DNA of 64,000 bases from Anaeropeptidivorans aminofermentans (GCF_940670685.1 NZ_OW711693.1:1984001-2048000), one strand, 5' to 3'; numbered from the stretch's first letter, positions 16,062 to 25,114 are shown. Numbers and translations: made by a program. The notes: generated by a model from the sequence alone, not told the origin.

Positions 16062-16655
16062 TTATTTTTCTGTTTTCATTTTTAAAACCTGAACTTTATG
16101 CGGTTCGACGCCTAGTACGGTTACAGCTGTATTGATGAGCGCCTGTTTTACTAAAACATTTCCTCCCCCCTCCGAAACTATTACAACGCCTTCTGCTTTA
16201 GGTTCGATTTCCTTTAGAACTAAAGGCTGCTGTCCTCCTCCTGAGCTTTGGAGTATAATCTTTTTTCTATCTTCGGACTTTTCAGTTTGAGCCCTACTAC
16301 CTCCCTGTGAATCAGTTTCTTCCGTAGCCGACTCATTTGTAGAGGTATCTTCAGCCAAGACAATCTCCTTGCCATAGCTTAAGGTAATCATAACTTTCAC
16401 CTTCCCCACTCCCTCGACCTCGGAAAGCAGGTTTTCAAGCCGCCTTTCTATGTCTCTTTCATAACCTTCGGAAAAAGCGTCGGCATAACCGGAATTTTCA
16501 TATGTATTCTCCGAAGTATCCTGTATTTGCTTCTTATCATCTTTAAACAGAGCCGATGAAACAATAAGTAGAATGATTCCCAAAGCTCCAATTAAAATAA
16601 TATTCTGCTTAACAGGCTTATCTTTATTTTTAAAAAGCTTTCTAAAAAAATCCAT
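16062..16655 (-). CDS. spoIIIAG: Stage III sporulation protein AG
   Basis: The product has 197 residues. It has one membrane helix (residues 18-38), then a ring-building domain with RRLENLLSEVEGVGKVKVMITLS and a Ser/Thr/Glu/Gln-rich insertion. It ends in the family block KAEGVVIVSEGGGNVLVKQALINTAVTVLGVEPHKVQVLKM, split here by a GGG loop. It forms the large ring of the SpoIIIA-SpoIIQ channel. A 154-base gap with a mini-repeat separates it from spoIIIAF, unlike the tight spacing elsewhere in the operon. Confidence 0.94.
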   Translation of the reverse strand: MDFFRKLFKNKDKPVKQNIILIGALGIILLIVSSALFKDDKKQIQDTSENTYENSGYADAFSEGYERDIERRLENLLSEVEGVGKVKVMITLSYGKEIVLAEDTSTNESATEETDSQGGSRAQTEKSEDRKKIILQSSGGGQQPLVLKEIEPKAEGVVIVSEGGGNVLVKQALINTAVTVLGVEPHKVQVLKMKTEK

Positions 16656-16757
16656 ATGTTCATCCCCTTAGTTTTCTCCGGTGTTTGGTGGTCTGCTTTT
16701 GAAAAGGCCTTGAAAAATCAATTCAATTTACCTGATTTTCCTGCTTAAATTATTACT

Positions 16758-16804
16758 TATAGTAAAATAGATTTTTGTTACTGCCTTAAGGCTATTTCAC
16801 TATA
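16758..16804. repeat. Short family A derivative inside the spoIIIA operon, copy 3
   Basis: This 47-bp element has inverted ends TATAGTAAAATA and TATTTCACTATA. Its core TTTTTGTTACTGCCTTAAGGCTA matches the copies at 15289 and 45505. It lies between spoIIIAF and spoIIIAG and starts 6 bases beyond the spoIIIAF stop. Confidence 0.6.
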
Positions 16805-16809
16805 TTGCC

Positions 16810-17433
16810 TTATTCTTTGCTTACTATAATATGTATATTATCAACGGACAAATTATAGAAGCTTAAAATATAATTTTTTATACTTTTTATTTCTTCCTCT
16901 TCTTCGATTGCTGAAAAATCAGACGACTTAAAATTGTTTAAAGAAAGCCCCGGCTTTATTTCTATTTTTTCGATTTTTATAAGCTTTTCCTTCTTTTCCT
17001 TTTCTTTTAAAGGAGAGAGAGCCATATAAATATCTTCTATTTCTCCAAAGCTATCTTCCGACCTACTAATTTCTATGTTATAATCTCTTATTTCATAACC
17101 TTCATTTCTTACAATTGTTTCAAGCTGGCCGTAAATGCTCTCTTTATATACATCAAGGACAAGAACAAGCTCTTCCTCTTTATAAAACCCGCTTTCTTTC
17201 GCCATCATGGATTTATTGATAGAAAGCTCCATGCTTTTCATAATGTCTTCAGCCTTTAAATTTCTTTTGGAAAAAAGCTCAAGTATAGGCCCCGTTATCA
17301 CGATGATTATGATGATTCCTATGATTAAATTAATATATTTTTTATATTTTTCCTCCGGAAGAATCATTCCGGTAAAACTTACAAATATCAGCATCATGGC
17401 AATATTATTTATATAATCAATGAATTGACCCAT
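16810..17433 (-). CDS. spoIIIAF: Stage III sporulation protein AF
   Basis: The product has 207 residues. Two N-terminal membrane helices (residues 7-24 and 34-52) precede a soluble domain with the family-type ILDVYKESIYGQLETIV and ending NLSVDNIHIIV. It is a component of the SpoIIIA complex in the mother-cell membrane around the forespore. It is 10 bases from spoIIIAE. The middle of the protein is charged and variable, as is usual for AF. Confidence 0.9.
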   Translation of the reverse strand: MGQFIDYINNIAMMLIFVSFTGMILPEEKYKKYINLIIGIIIIIVITGPILELFSKRNLKAEDIMKSMELSINKSMMAKESGFYKEEELVLVLDVYKESIYGQLETIVRNEGYEIRDYNIEISRSEDSFGEIEDIYMALSPLKEKEKKEKLIKIEKIEIKPGLSLNNFKSSDFSAIEEEEEIKSIKNYILSFYNLSVDNIHIIVSKE

Positions 17434-17443
17434 ATTGAACCTC

Positions 17444-18568
17444 CTAGAACGAAAGCACGATCATTACGGAAAAAACAAACATCAGGGCAACGATAAACGC
17501 CGAGGAAAGCATGAGAGCCGCATAGCTTCCCATGGTATTGATGCACTCAACGATTCTTTTATCGCAGATAGGCTGTATTACGGCGGCAGTAAGCTTATAA
17601 ATGACGATAAATACCCCTATTTTAATTACATAAGTAGCCATAAGCCCTATAAAAGCAATTAAAACCGCCGCAGATACCCCTGATTTGCAGGCATTGGCCC
17701 AGAACATTACAATATCCACCGCACCGGTCAATGTCTCCCCTACTACCGGAACTGCGTTTACAGCGGTTTTTGCTGTTTTTGCGGCAATATTATTCAATAC
17801 GGGAACACTTATTCTTTGAATGGAAAGGATAAACATAAAGCCCATGGTTGCAAGCTTTAAAAGCCATGAAATAATATCCTTCATTAGTTTTGAAAAGTTT
17901 GTAAGCATTTCATTTTCTGTAAGATAATTGATGATATTTACAGAGGCAATTACCATAATAAGAGGCATAATGACACTTTTAATTAATGTAATTATGAGAT
18001 TTGCCGAGAAAAACATAAGTGAATTAAATACATACCCTCCGCTTACATTGCCGCTCATGATAATTAGACTAACCATAAGGGGAACAGCCGCTTGAATAAA
18101 AGCGGATATTTGTACAACAAAATCCTCAAATATACCATAGGCTATTTTAAAAGACGAAAAAAGCACCATGACAAGTGCTATATATGTAATATAAAATCCC
18201 ATTTCCCCGACGGATTTATTTTTAAAAGAAAAAGTAAGATTTTTTAAAAGGGCTGAAAGAATGCCTATTAAAATAAGCTCTTTCAAAATATCCATATTTT
18301 CAAAAAACTCGCTGAAAGCAAGCTCTCCTGCCTTTTTTACTATGGCCCCGAAAGAAATATCCAGCTCTCCTGCTATGGCCTCTTTAACAAGGCTATCAAA
18401 ATCAGGTTTAAATGTCGCCGAGGATTTTTGTATCGTGCTTTTCACCTGGGAAAAATCCAACGCATCAAGCTGGCGGCCAAGGATTTCTTTATCGTCATAG
18501 GCATAGGCATCTATATGGATAAATGCAATCAATATTAAAGATAAAATTATAATCTTTTTCATAGGCAA
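17444..18568 (-). CDS. spoIIIAE: Stage III sporulation protein AE
   Basis: The product has 374 residues, starting with a signal-like helix (KKIIILSLILIAFIHI). It has about seven further membrane segments from residue 95 onward (for example ILIGILSALLKNL, MVLFSSFKIAYGIF, VPLMVSLIIMSG, VIMPLIMVIASV). The conserved LATMGFMFILSIQ and VVGETLTGAVDIV stretches match AE. It is a polytopic part of the SpoIIIA channel. It lies 20 bases after spoIIIAD. Confidence 0.93.
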   Translation of the reverse strand: MPMKKIIILSLILIAFIHIDAYAYDDKEILGRQLDALDFSQVKSTIQKSSATFKPDFDSLVKEAIAGELDISFGAIVKKAGELAFSEFFENMDILKELILIGILSALLKNLTFSFKNKSVGEMGFYITYIALVMVLFSSFKIAYGIFEDFVVQISAFIQAAVPLMVSLIIMSGNVSGGYVFNSLMFFSANLIITLIKSVIMPLIMVIASVNIINYLTENEMLTNFSKLMKDIISWLLKLATMGFMFILSIQRISVPVLNNIAAKTAKTAVNAVPVVGETLTGAVDIVMFWANACKSGVSAAVLIAFIGLMATYVIKIGVFIVIYKLTAAVIQPICDKRIVECINTMGSYAALMLSSAFIVALMFVFSVMIVLSF

Positions 18569-18588
18569 CCTCTTTAGCAGAAAGTTAA

Positions 18589-18990
18589 TTACATAATTAA
18601 ATCCAAAAGCGTAAGTATAATCGGTGCACTTAGAACCATAATAAGTACCTTAGCTGCCAAATCTATTTTAGACGCAATAGCACTTTCTCCTGCGTCTGTG
18701 CATATTTGGGAGGCAAATTCCGCAATATAGGCGATACCTATAATTTTTAATATTACAGGTACAAAACCCGTTCCTCCTGATATATTGGAAGATATTTTCT
18801 CCAATAGTTCAAACACGGCGGAAATTTTAGGTATTACCATGAAAAATATCAGTACCGATGCAGCTATTGAAATTACAAGTGCAATTTCCGGAGTCTGCTT
18901 TTTTATTGTAATAGAAAGCATTGCGCCTATGATGCCAATTGCCGCAACCTGGATAATATCCACAAAATATCCCCCCTTCAGAAAATCCAT
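18589..18990 (-). CDS. spoIIIAD: Stage III sporulation protein AD
   Basis: The product has 133 residues with about four membrane helices (IIQVAAIGIIGAMLSI, LVISIAASVLIFFMV and two more). The family blocks IIGIAYIAEFASQICTDAGESAIASKIDLAAKVLI and APIILTLLDLI are both present. It is a membrane component of the SpoIIIA complex. It lies 2 bases from spoIIIAC. Confidence 0.94.
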   Translation of the reverse strand: MDFLKGGYFVDIIQVAAIGIIGAMLSITIKKQTPEIALVISIAASVLIFFMVIPKISAVFELLEKISSNISGGTGFVPVILKIIGIAYIAEFASQICTDAGESAIASKIDLAAKVLIMVLSAPIILTLLDLIM

Positions 18991-18992
18991 AT

Positions 18993-19187
18993 TTACAATT
19001 TAAAAAGGGTCTGTATTGTCTGAAAAAGCTCGCTTATGTACTGTACCACCCAGAAAAGAACGATGACGAGGCCGGCAAGCGTTGTCATGGTGGCCTGTTC
19101 GCTTCTTCCTACGCTGTTTAAAACCTGATTTAAAACAGCTACTAATATTCCTACTGCCGCTATTTGAAAAACAACACCTATCTCCAT
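18993..19187 (-). CDS. spoIIIAC: Stage III sporulation protein AC
   Basis: The product has 64 residues, the usual size. Two membrane helices (IAAVGILVAVLNQVL and LAGLVIVLFWVVQYI) flank the conserved GRSEQATMTT loop. It is a small partner of AD and AE in the complex. It lies 10 bases after spoIIIAB. Confidence 0.95.
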   Translation of the reverse strand: MEIGVVFQIAAVGILVAVLNQVLNSVGRSEQATMTTLAGLVIVLFWVVQYISELFQTIQTLFKL

Positions 19188-19197
19188 AAAAGACCTC

Positions 19198-19719
19198 CTA
19201 AGCTAATACAATACATATGATGAGTCCTGAAAGTATGCCTAAGCTCCCATAAAGCTTTTTGCTTTTCTGAGAAGCTTCGCTGAGGTATTCCGTTTTTTCG
19301 TCAATATATTCTATCGTAAGCATGATATTATTAATCTGCATATTTTTATCAAGATAACCTAAAGTTCTGCCAAAGGACTTAAAGCTTTCAATATCTTCAT
19401 TTTCAAAATAAAGGAAACCCTTGCTTTCTGTTATTGCTTTCAGCCATATTTCATAGATGCCTGATTTTTTACTCTTCTCAGCTTCTTCATAAAAGGCTTT
19501 AAATATTTTTCCTACGTCTCCATCTATCTTTTGGGAAATATTATTCATTGCTTCGGGTAACGGCGTTAAAGAATATTCTATTTCAGACTTTAAAATATTT
19601 AAGGCCTTTTTCATTTCCAAAAGATCCTTAATTCTAAAAATATCCTTGCCTGCATAATAAAAGCCCATAAATGTAGTGGCCAGCATAACAAAAACGATAC
19701 CTGCAATTTTTATTATCAT
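19198..19719 (-). CDS. spoIIIAB: Stage III sporulation protein AB
   Basis: The product has 173 residues. N-terminal helix IKIAGIVFVMLATTFMGFYYAG and C-terminal helix LYGSLGILSGLIICIVLA flank a helical domain with ALNILKSEIEYSLTPLPEAM, the type II secretion GspF-like region of AB proteins. Its start overlaps the spoIIIAA stop by four bases (ATGA), indicating translational coupling. Confidence 0.94.
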   Translation of the reverse strand: MIIKIAGIVFVMLATTFMGFYYAGKDIFRIKDLLEMKKALNILKSEIEYSLTPLPEAMNNISQKIDGDVGKIFKAFYEEAEKSKKSGIYEIWLKAITESKGFLYFENEDIESFKSFGRTLGYLDKNMQINNIMLTIEYIDEKTEYLSEASQKSKKLYGSLGILSGLIICIVLA

Positions 19720-20672
19720 ATATTCACCCGCCTTAAATCCGGGCCGTATACGGCCTCGATATGTCCCGGACCGTTTTTATATCCCAAAAGAATATATCTT
19801 TCAAATATTCTTCTTTTTATAAGCTCCGCCATATCCGGCTTTTCCATCACATCTTCAATTGAGTTTCCATGAATTGTAGATATAATTTTAACGCCGGCGT
19901 TCACAATGCTTTCTATGGCTTTGACGTCATCTTTGCTCCCTATTTCGTCTACGATAATTACCTTAGGAGCCATGCTCCGTAAAAACATCATCATTCCCAC
20001 AGCCTTAGGGCAGCCGTCCAGAACGTCCGTTCTCATCCCTATATCATTTTGAGCAACCCCCATATAACATCCGGCTATTTCGGAACGCTCATCTACAATG
20101 CATGTATTAACCCCTTTAAACATGCCTTCCACTCCGTTTGAAAGCTGCCTTGCAATATCTCTTAAAAGGGTCGTCTTTCCGCAGCCGGGGGGTGAGATTA
20201 TCAAAGTATGCTTTATATTGGGAAGAGTAATTTCTTCTATTATTTTGTCGGAGCAGCCTATGATTTCATGGCTTAGCCTTATATTTAATCCGCTGACATA
20301 AGAAATGGTTTTGACTAAACCGCCTTCTGATACGGTTTTTCCGCTTATTCCTACTCTATGGCCTCCGGGAAGGGTTATATATCCGTTTTTAAGCTCGTCC
20401 CCTATGGAATAAAGGGAAAAATTACTCATGAGCTCAAGGGTCTTTTTTATATCTTCTATGCTTGTCCTATAGGCTTTATTCATGTCCAATGTAAGCCCCT
20501 TTTCTTTTGATAGATAATATTCCTTTGTTTTTATTTTAACTATGAGGGGCTTCTTTGCTCTTAAGCGAAGCTCTTCTACTTCTTTTATATAAGCGTTTTC
20601 AACCCTTTCAAAAAGAGAAGATATGCTTTCCGAAAGATATTCTATTAAAACTTCTTTTTTCATAGGTATCAC
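19716..20672 (-). CDS. spoIIIAA: Stage III sporulation protein AA (AAA+ ATPase)
   Basis: The product has 318 residues. It is the ATPase of the SpoIIIA complex. Walker A is SPPGCGKTTLLRDIAR near residue 160 and Walker B is APKVIIVDEIGSKDDVKAI near residue 235. GGHRVGISGK precedes these, as expected. It is the first gene of the eight-gene operon, so the promoter should lie in 20673-20790. The family operon is transcribed by SigE in the mother cell. A MITE-like repeat starts about 115 bases upstream of the ATG. Confidence 0.96.
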   Translation of the reverse strand: MIPMKKEVLIEYLSESISSLFERVENAYIKEVEELRLRAKKPLIVKIKTKEYYLSKEKGLTLDMNKAYRTSIEDIKKTLELMSNFSLYSIGDELKNGYITLPGGHRVGISGKTVSEGGLVKTISYVSGLNIRLSHEIIGCSDKIIEEITLPNIKHTLIISPPGCGKTTLLRDIARQLSNGVEGMFKGVNTCIVDERSEIAGCYMGVAQNDIGMRTDVLDGCPKAVGMMMFLRSMAPKVIIVDEIGSKDDVKAIESIVNAGVKIISTIHGNSIEDVMEKPDMAELIKRRIFERYILLGYKNGPGHIEAVYGPDLRRVNI

Positions 20673-20788
20673 TCCTAAAATGAAGAAATAAATATAGTAT
20701 TAAATATCTTAAATAGTTAAAATACGATTTATAAGATTTATAAATTGAAGTATTTTTTAGCAAAGGATAGAACCCTGCATAACGAACT

Positions 20789-20893
20789 GTACTCGAATTA
20801 AAGTAAAATAGTTGCGTTGTAAATTTGCTTTCCTTGATTTTATGCCTTCTTGGAGCCCGTTACTGACTCCGGAAGAAAAGCAAATTTACTATA
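20789..20893. repeat. Family B MITE-like repeat, copy 1
   Basis: It runs from TACTCGAATTAAAGTAAAATAG to AAGCAAATTTACTATA. It is the same sequence, by eye, as 58309-58405 and, inverted, 45622-45728. It lies between spoIIIAA and the murA 3' fragment. The rest of 20673-21020 is AT-rich with no gene. Confidence 0.75.
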
Positions 20894-20991
20894 TATTATC
20901 AAAGTAACACTTTATTTTGCGGTAAATAAACCTTTGAAATATATCTATTCCAGCATGTCCATAAATATTACTATTGTTTTTATACTAAAAA

Positions 20992-21014
20992 AAGAAGCCT
21001 TATTAAGGCTTCTT
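20992..21014 (-). terminator. Terminator behind the murA 3' fragment
   Basis: AAGAAGCCTT pairs with AAGGCTTCTT around ATT. On the minus strand the T tract follows. It would be the natural terminator of reassembled murA. Confidence 0.8.
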
Positions 21015-21020
21015 CTCAGA

Positions 21021-21404
21021 TCACAAATCGCTTGTTTTAGGTTTGCTGCCAATAAGCTTAATATCGGCTCCTAAGTGCTGTAAATCTTTTTCTATGCATT
21101 CATATCCTCTTTCAACAAATTCCGAATGGGTAACGATGGTCTTTCCTGTAGCCACCAATCCGGCTAGAATTAAAGCGGCTCCCCCCCTCAGGTCTTTCGA
21201 TGTGACGGCAGTTCCGTTTAGTCTGCTTACACCTTTTACAACAGAGGTCATTCCGTCAGGAAGAAGAACAATATTTGCACCCATGCGTATCAGTTCAATA
21301 ATATGCTTGTTTCTTGATTCAAAAACCGTTTCTTCAACAATACTCGTTCCATCGGATATGGCAAGCATAGTCATAAACTGTGCCTGCATATCTGTTGGAA
21401 ATCC
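21021..21404 (-). pseudogene. murA: murA 3' part, separated from its 5' part by the intervening element
   Basis: The frame opens at the junction core and reads ..GFPTDMQAQFMTMLAISDG.., then the rest of the MurA C-terminal domain (ETVFESRNKHIIELIRMGA, SRLNGTAVTSKDLRGGAALILAGLVATG). The conserved FPTDMQAQ holds the catalytic Asp (Asp305 in E. cloacae numbering). About 127 codons are present. On their own they cannot make an enzyme and have no start signal. Joined to the end of the 5' part at the shared core, the frame continues without loss to about 427 residues in total. The gene is thus interrupted rather than eroded. Confidence 0.93.
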
Positions 21405-21422
21405 TGAATGAAATAAAGGTAA
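21385..21422 (+). other. Attachment-site junction, murA 3' side (attR-like)
   Basis: The core GGAAATCC at 21397-21404 is shared with 31729-31736. On the left is murA sequence. On the right are 10 bases and then AAAGGTAA (21415-21422), the element arm whose inverted partner TTACCTTT is at 31711-31718. Confidence 0.85.
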
Positions 21423-21441
21423 TAATAGAAACTAACAAAAT

Positions 21442-21467
21442 AAAAAGTCCTCTAGCCGGGGCTTTTT
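21442..21467. terminator. Terminator between the element edge and the CAAX protease gene
   Basis: AAAAAGTCC pairs with GGGGCTTTTT with one G-U pair. Flanking A and T runs extend the stem on both sides. It shields murA from minus-strand transcription coming out of the element. Confidence 0.7.
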
Positions 21468-21489
21468 AATTTTGTTTCGGTTTCTGATG

Positions 21490-22383
21490 CTATAGCGAAT
21501 CAGCTTTTTTCCCATCGCTTTTTTTCAGTAAAAGAAAAGCGATAGCTATTACAGTACTATATCCAACGATTGCAGGCAAAGAAGCCTCAATGCCAAATGC
21601 ACCGCCTGTCAACAATTTGGATTCAGATGTTAATTTGTAAGTGAATATTGCTGATGACGGTTCGATACTTATTTCTAATATCCTGCCAATTATAATAAGG
21701 TTCCATATACCATGCACGATAGCACTTGCCCATATTGAGTTGCTTTGAATTGCTATCAGAGAGAACATAATGCCTACAGCAGTGCCCGCGATTACCAGAA
21801 TAAGAATATCAGTAATATTGGGACTATTCATATTAAAAATGTGCAGCAATCCAAACAATACCGACGGAACAACGACTGCAATAGTTTTCCCCCATCTGAT
21901 TTCCAGTACATGCATTATCAATCCGCGAAACACCAATTCTTCTGTTATTCCAGCAACTAGGCATGAGCTGAAAACGGCACGCAGCATAATCCTAATATTT
22001 TTTGACATCTCAAAATTAGATGCAGAGAAAGTTCCGGGAGTCATAAAAACAAAAAATCCTGATACTACAAGAGGAAGTATGAAAGCGCATACACTCCACA
22101 TCATGATGCTTTTAGGTTTGCATATACGAAAATCCCCCAAAGGCAGTTTCAAAACTTTACTGATATACAGACATACAAGCAGTGAAAGTACGGTTATCTC
22201 TAACACTGGCCTAATCACTGCTAATAAAATTGAAGCTTCTAGTTTTGTTATGGCATAAAACAAGTCAACAGGCAGTGATGCTAAAAGATTTCCGATAAAT
22301 AGAATAATAACTCCCATCACCACATGAAAGATTGCCTTCATCCCATGCTTGTCGTGCTGTATATCCGATAAAGCCTTTATCAT
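21490..22383 (-). CDS. CPBP (CAAX/Abi) family intramembrane metalloprotease
   Basis: The product has 297 residues and about eight membrane segments. The family motifs are EELVFRG (catalytic Glu pair) near residue 145, FGLLH near residue 177 and HGIWN near residue 225. Bacterial members process peptides or bacteriocins or act in immunity; the substrate here is unknown. No bacteriocin gene is adjacent. It is the first gene inside the element at the murA 3' side. From 22384 to 22640 I see no gene. Confidence 0.88.
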   Translation of the reverse strand: MIKALSDIQHDKHGMKAIFHVVMGVIILFIGNLLASLPVDLFYAITKLEASILLAVIRPVLEITVLSLLVCLYISKVLKLPLGDFRICKPKSIMMWSVCAFILPLVVSGFFVFMTPGTFSASNFEMSKNIRIMLRAVFSSCLVAGITEELVFRGLIMHVLEIRWGKTIAVVVPSVLFGLLHIFNMNSPNITDILILVIAGTAVGIMFSLIAIQSNSIWASAIVHGIWNLIIIGRILEISIEPSSAIFTYKLTSESKLLTGGAFGIEASLPAIVGYSTVIAIAFLLLKKSDGKKADSL

Positions 22384-22640
22384 TGAAAAAATGCCCCTTC
22401 CATATATTTAATTCATCTGATTCACCGCTTAACTTGAATAAATTATAGCAAAAAATACAGCAATATACCACTAAGATCATGACATTTGTTTTTGCCACCT
22501 TTTCAGGGTTTATTTTATCTATGAATAAATAGAATAGTTAAATAATATGCAAGAAATTAATCCCGTTATTTATTACTTTAGTTGTATAAAAGCAATATTT
22601 GTTATAATATACTGATTTTATATTATAGCGAACAAATTCC

Positions 22641-23001
22641 ATGTTAGGAGTGGGAAATATCATAAACAATCCGCTTTTAATCAGACCTTTAAAGGTTTTA
22701 GAAAAGGAAATTGGGAGTATCGGCAGAAATATTTTGACTTTGAGGAAACAAAGGTTAATGGAAGCTGTGGCCTTTATAATTACCACAATTTTGGTGAATG
22801 GCTTAACCTTATCCGTTCCATTGAAAAAGATAAACTAGTAAATAACCTTCACACAAGCACATTTTTTCTATACGTAAAGAAGACAGCAAAATTATAGGTA
22901 GTATAAAACTTCATCATTTTTTAATACCGGATTTAGAAAATCATGGCGGACATATAGCTTATGGAATACGTCCATCAGAAAGAAAAAAGAGGATTTGTTG
23001 A
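22641..23001 (+). pseudogene. GNAT-family acetyltransferase, frameshifted and truncated
   Basis: Three frames together read like a GNAT protein: LLIRPLKVLEKE, then WEYRQKYFDFEETKVNGSCG..FGEWLNLIRSIEKDK..LHTSTFF, then SIRKEDSKIIGSIKLHHFLIP..GGHIAYGIRPSERKKR. Shifts occur near 22710 and in the T run near 22868, where one T appears lost. The acetyl-CoA loop RPSERKK is followed by a stop, so the C-terminal third is missing. It is not functional. Confidence 0.75.
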
Positions 23002-23011
23002 GGTGATGCAT

Positions 23012-23497
23012 TTGTTTAGATTACTAAAAGAGAATAAAATGAAAATAGTTTTATTGCTGATATTATTAGATGTTATCCTTATCTTCTGTTTATTTGTTAA
23101 AACAAATATAGAAGCAGTCATGACTGCTTCTATCGTTGAAACTTCCAATACAAGAGAAAAGTATAATCAGCTGTTAGTAAATACATATTTAACTAAGATT
23201 GAAGAGGCATCAAACGATTTTTATGATGAATATTATACTACTTCACCAATCATAAACTATTATAGTGTTTTTGTGAAAGACATTACTTCTAATAATACTA
23301 CCTACTATGTTACTTTCATATCAGAACCCTATCTTGGACCACATGACACTATTGGAATTGATGAAATTACTTTCTCGGCAGATTATCTTGGAAATGTGAA
23401 ACCAGAAAAATTTAATCACATTATAAGTTATAAATTACCTGATAATCTTAAAGAACTTGAAAAAAAGAGAGTTCCCGGAAAATATTCTGAAGATTGA
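23012..23497 (+). CDS. Small membrane-anchored protein of unknown function
   Basis: The product has about 161 residues from TTG 23012, chosen because GAGGTGAT at 23000-23007 fits it. ATG 23006 abuts that site, and ATG 23042 lacks one. A single membrane helix (KIVLLLILLDVILIFCLFV) near residue 15 is followed by an extracellular domain rich in Tyr, Thr and Asn. It resembles DUF3888-like anchored proteins in layout, but I am not certain of the family. It starts where the GNAT pseudogene ends, so the two may once have been separate cargo genes. Confidence 0.5.
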   Translation: MFRLLKENKMKIVLLLILLDVILIFCLFVKTNIEAVMTASIVETSNTREKYNQLLVNTYLTKIEEASNDFYDEYYTTSPIINYYSVFVKDITSNNTTYYVTFISEPYLGPHDTIGIDEITFSADYLGNVKPEKFNHIISYKLPDNLKELEKKRVPGKYSED

Positions 23498-23525
23498 TTG
23501 AACCTAAATCATTTAATTATAACTA

Positions 23526-23691
23526 CTAGGCAGTGTCTGAAAACAGTCAAACCGACGGATATTTTGCAAGAAAATGTGAATTCGAAGAGAAAAGCGCAGA
23601 AATAGCAGGGCTATTTCGAGTATTTTCGATGAAGAAGTCACGTTTTTATGGCAGAATAGACTAGGTTTTGGACTTTTCAGACACGCCCTAG
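23526..23691. repeat. MITE-like element inside the murA element
   Basis: Imperfect inverted ends are CTAGGCAGTGTCTGAAAAC (23526) and GACTTTTCAGACACGCCCTAG (to 23691). The interior has no ORF. Sequences with GTGTCTGAAAA ends recur in clostridial genomes, as far as I know. From 23692 to 24165 only small hairpins are seen: GCAATCC/GGATTGC near 23740 and AAAGATGC/GCATCTTT near 23852. Confidence 0.6.
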
Positions 23692-24165
23692 CAATTTCTC
23701 GCCCCTGAACTTTCACGAGATTATCAAATACCGCCATAAAAGAGCAATCCTAACTTGGATTGCCCTTTCCTTTATCATTTAAAGTGTCAATAGCCTTAAT
23801 AATACCGCCGGCATCTATAAATATTTTCGTGGATTGGCTCCTTTCACAATAAAAAAGATGCTTTAAGCATCTTTATAGAATAGACCTTCTGGATATTCAT
23901 CTTTAAAATTCAATATTAATTAGTAAAGTCACAAAATATAATCATACGATAAGATATAAATCAATAATATGTAATGATATAGAATTATCGTTCTTACCTC
24001 TACTAAAATCTTCTTAAGTGCTGCTATACACCTTTCATAGTTTAGGCATAACTTCACACCTTGCTTTATCAAATTGATATATCTAAAGAATGTCAATTAT
24101 CTAAATCATATTAAACAGACTGTACCAAAAAGGTATAGCTGTACTATAAATGAAAGGGTGATATT

Positions 24166-24645
24166 ATGGCTGATATACTGAAGACATTCTATATTCTTGG
24201 TAGAGCTTACGGGTTTTTACATCAGCTCATGCCTGATAAGTTAGGCGTTGGACAAAAAATAGACCTGGCTTGCGTGTCTCCAACTGTATCATTTGCCACA
24301 TCGACAGCTGCTGCCCACAAAAATAGGATAATGCTCGAAGACATTTCTTATATATATAGCATAATATTAAACGATGTAGATGTAGAATTAATGGAGGAAT
24401 TACCTAACAACCCTAATTTAGAAGAACAGGGTCAATGGATGTCGGGATTCTACTCCGGAGGACAATTACATGCCCTCAGGGGAGGAAGGCTATTAGCTCA
24501 AGAACGTAATAGAAAAAATCTTACACAGGAACAATTAGCGGCGCGGTTGGGTATCAGTGCTTTACAGTTAAACATTTGGGAAAACAATTTTCGTTCTGTA
24601 CCTGTGAATTTTTATCAAAAGATATACGAAACACTATTTATCTAA
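24166..24645 (+). CDS. Protein with C-terminal XRE-type helix-turn-helix
   Basis: The product has 159 residues. Residues 105-155 carry an XRE-like HTH: GRLLAQERNRKNLTQEQLAARLGISALQLNIWENN. The first 100 residues are unfamiliar and include the Gly/Ser-rich WMSGFYSGGQLHA linker. GAAAGGGTGA precedes the ATG. It may regulate element genes or the recombinase, but nothing in the sequence proves this. Confidence 0.65.
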   Translation: MADILKTFYILGRAYGFLHQLMPDKLGVGQKIDLACVSPTVSFATSTAAAHKNRIMLEDISYIYSIILNDVDVELMEELPNNPNLEEQGQWMSGFYSGGQLHALRGGRLLAQERNRKNLTQEQLAARLGISALQLNIWENNFRSVPVNFYQKIYETLFI

Positions 24646-24685
24646 ATCTTAGCAGCGTAAATTGCTTGCAGGTATAAAAAACTAG

Positions 24686-24723
24686 AATAATCCGCTAATC
24701 TTTATGATCGGGGCGGATTATTT
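24686..24723 (+). terminator. Terminator behind the HTH gene
   Basis: AATAATCCGC pairs with GCGGATTATT, followed by TCTTTTTG. From 24724 to 25110 no convincing gene is visible. Confidence 0.65.
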
Positions 24724-25114
24724 CTTTTTGTTTGCTAAATGTACATATAAATCCCAATATCACTGCGGTTCTAATGTATATCAATGCTTTTAACCAATAT
24801 CGAGATTCATTACACGGAGAAAATATAAAATCAAAAGAGCCGAAAATATCTATCATAATAAACCTTATGTATATTGCATACATAATTTTGTCATAAACAT
24901 TCTGCTTTGAATTTTACTGAGTTCTAAGCAACAAACAAAATTATATCATGAAATGAAATATATTAATAATTCATTTATCATTATTACCCTCCAAAATAAT
25001 TGGTTAATATAAATATATACTTATAGAATTTGCTTTTACTGAAACATGGCGAGTAAATCCCAATGGGAAAGTTCTGCTTCTACCTGAACGTAGTGAAGGC
25101 GAGGTTTGCTGTTT

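Noticed and set aside
21021-21404. A second murA-like paralogue starting at ATG 21389
   Set aside because: The frame continues upstream through the conserved GFPTD to the junction core, lacks a ribosome site, and contains only the C-terminal third of the enzyme.
22961-23011. An N-terminal extension of the membrane-anchored protein from ATG 22961
   Set aside because: These codons lie in the GNAT pseudogene in another frame and have no ribosome site, whereas GAGGTGAT fits the TTG at 23012.
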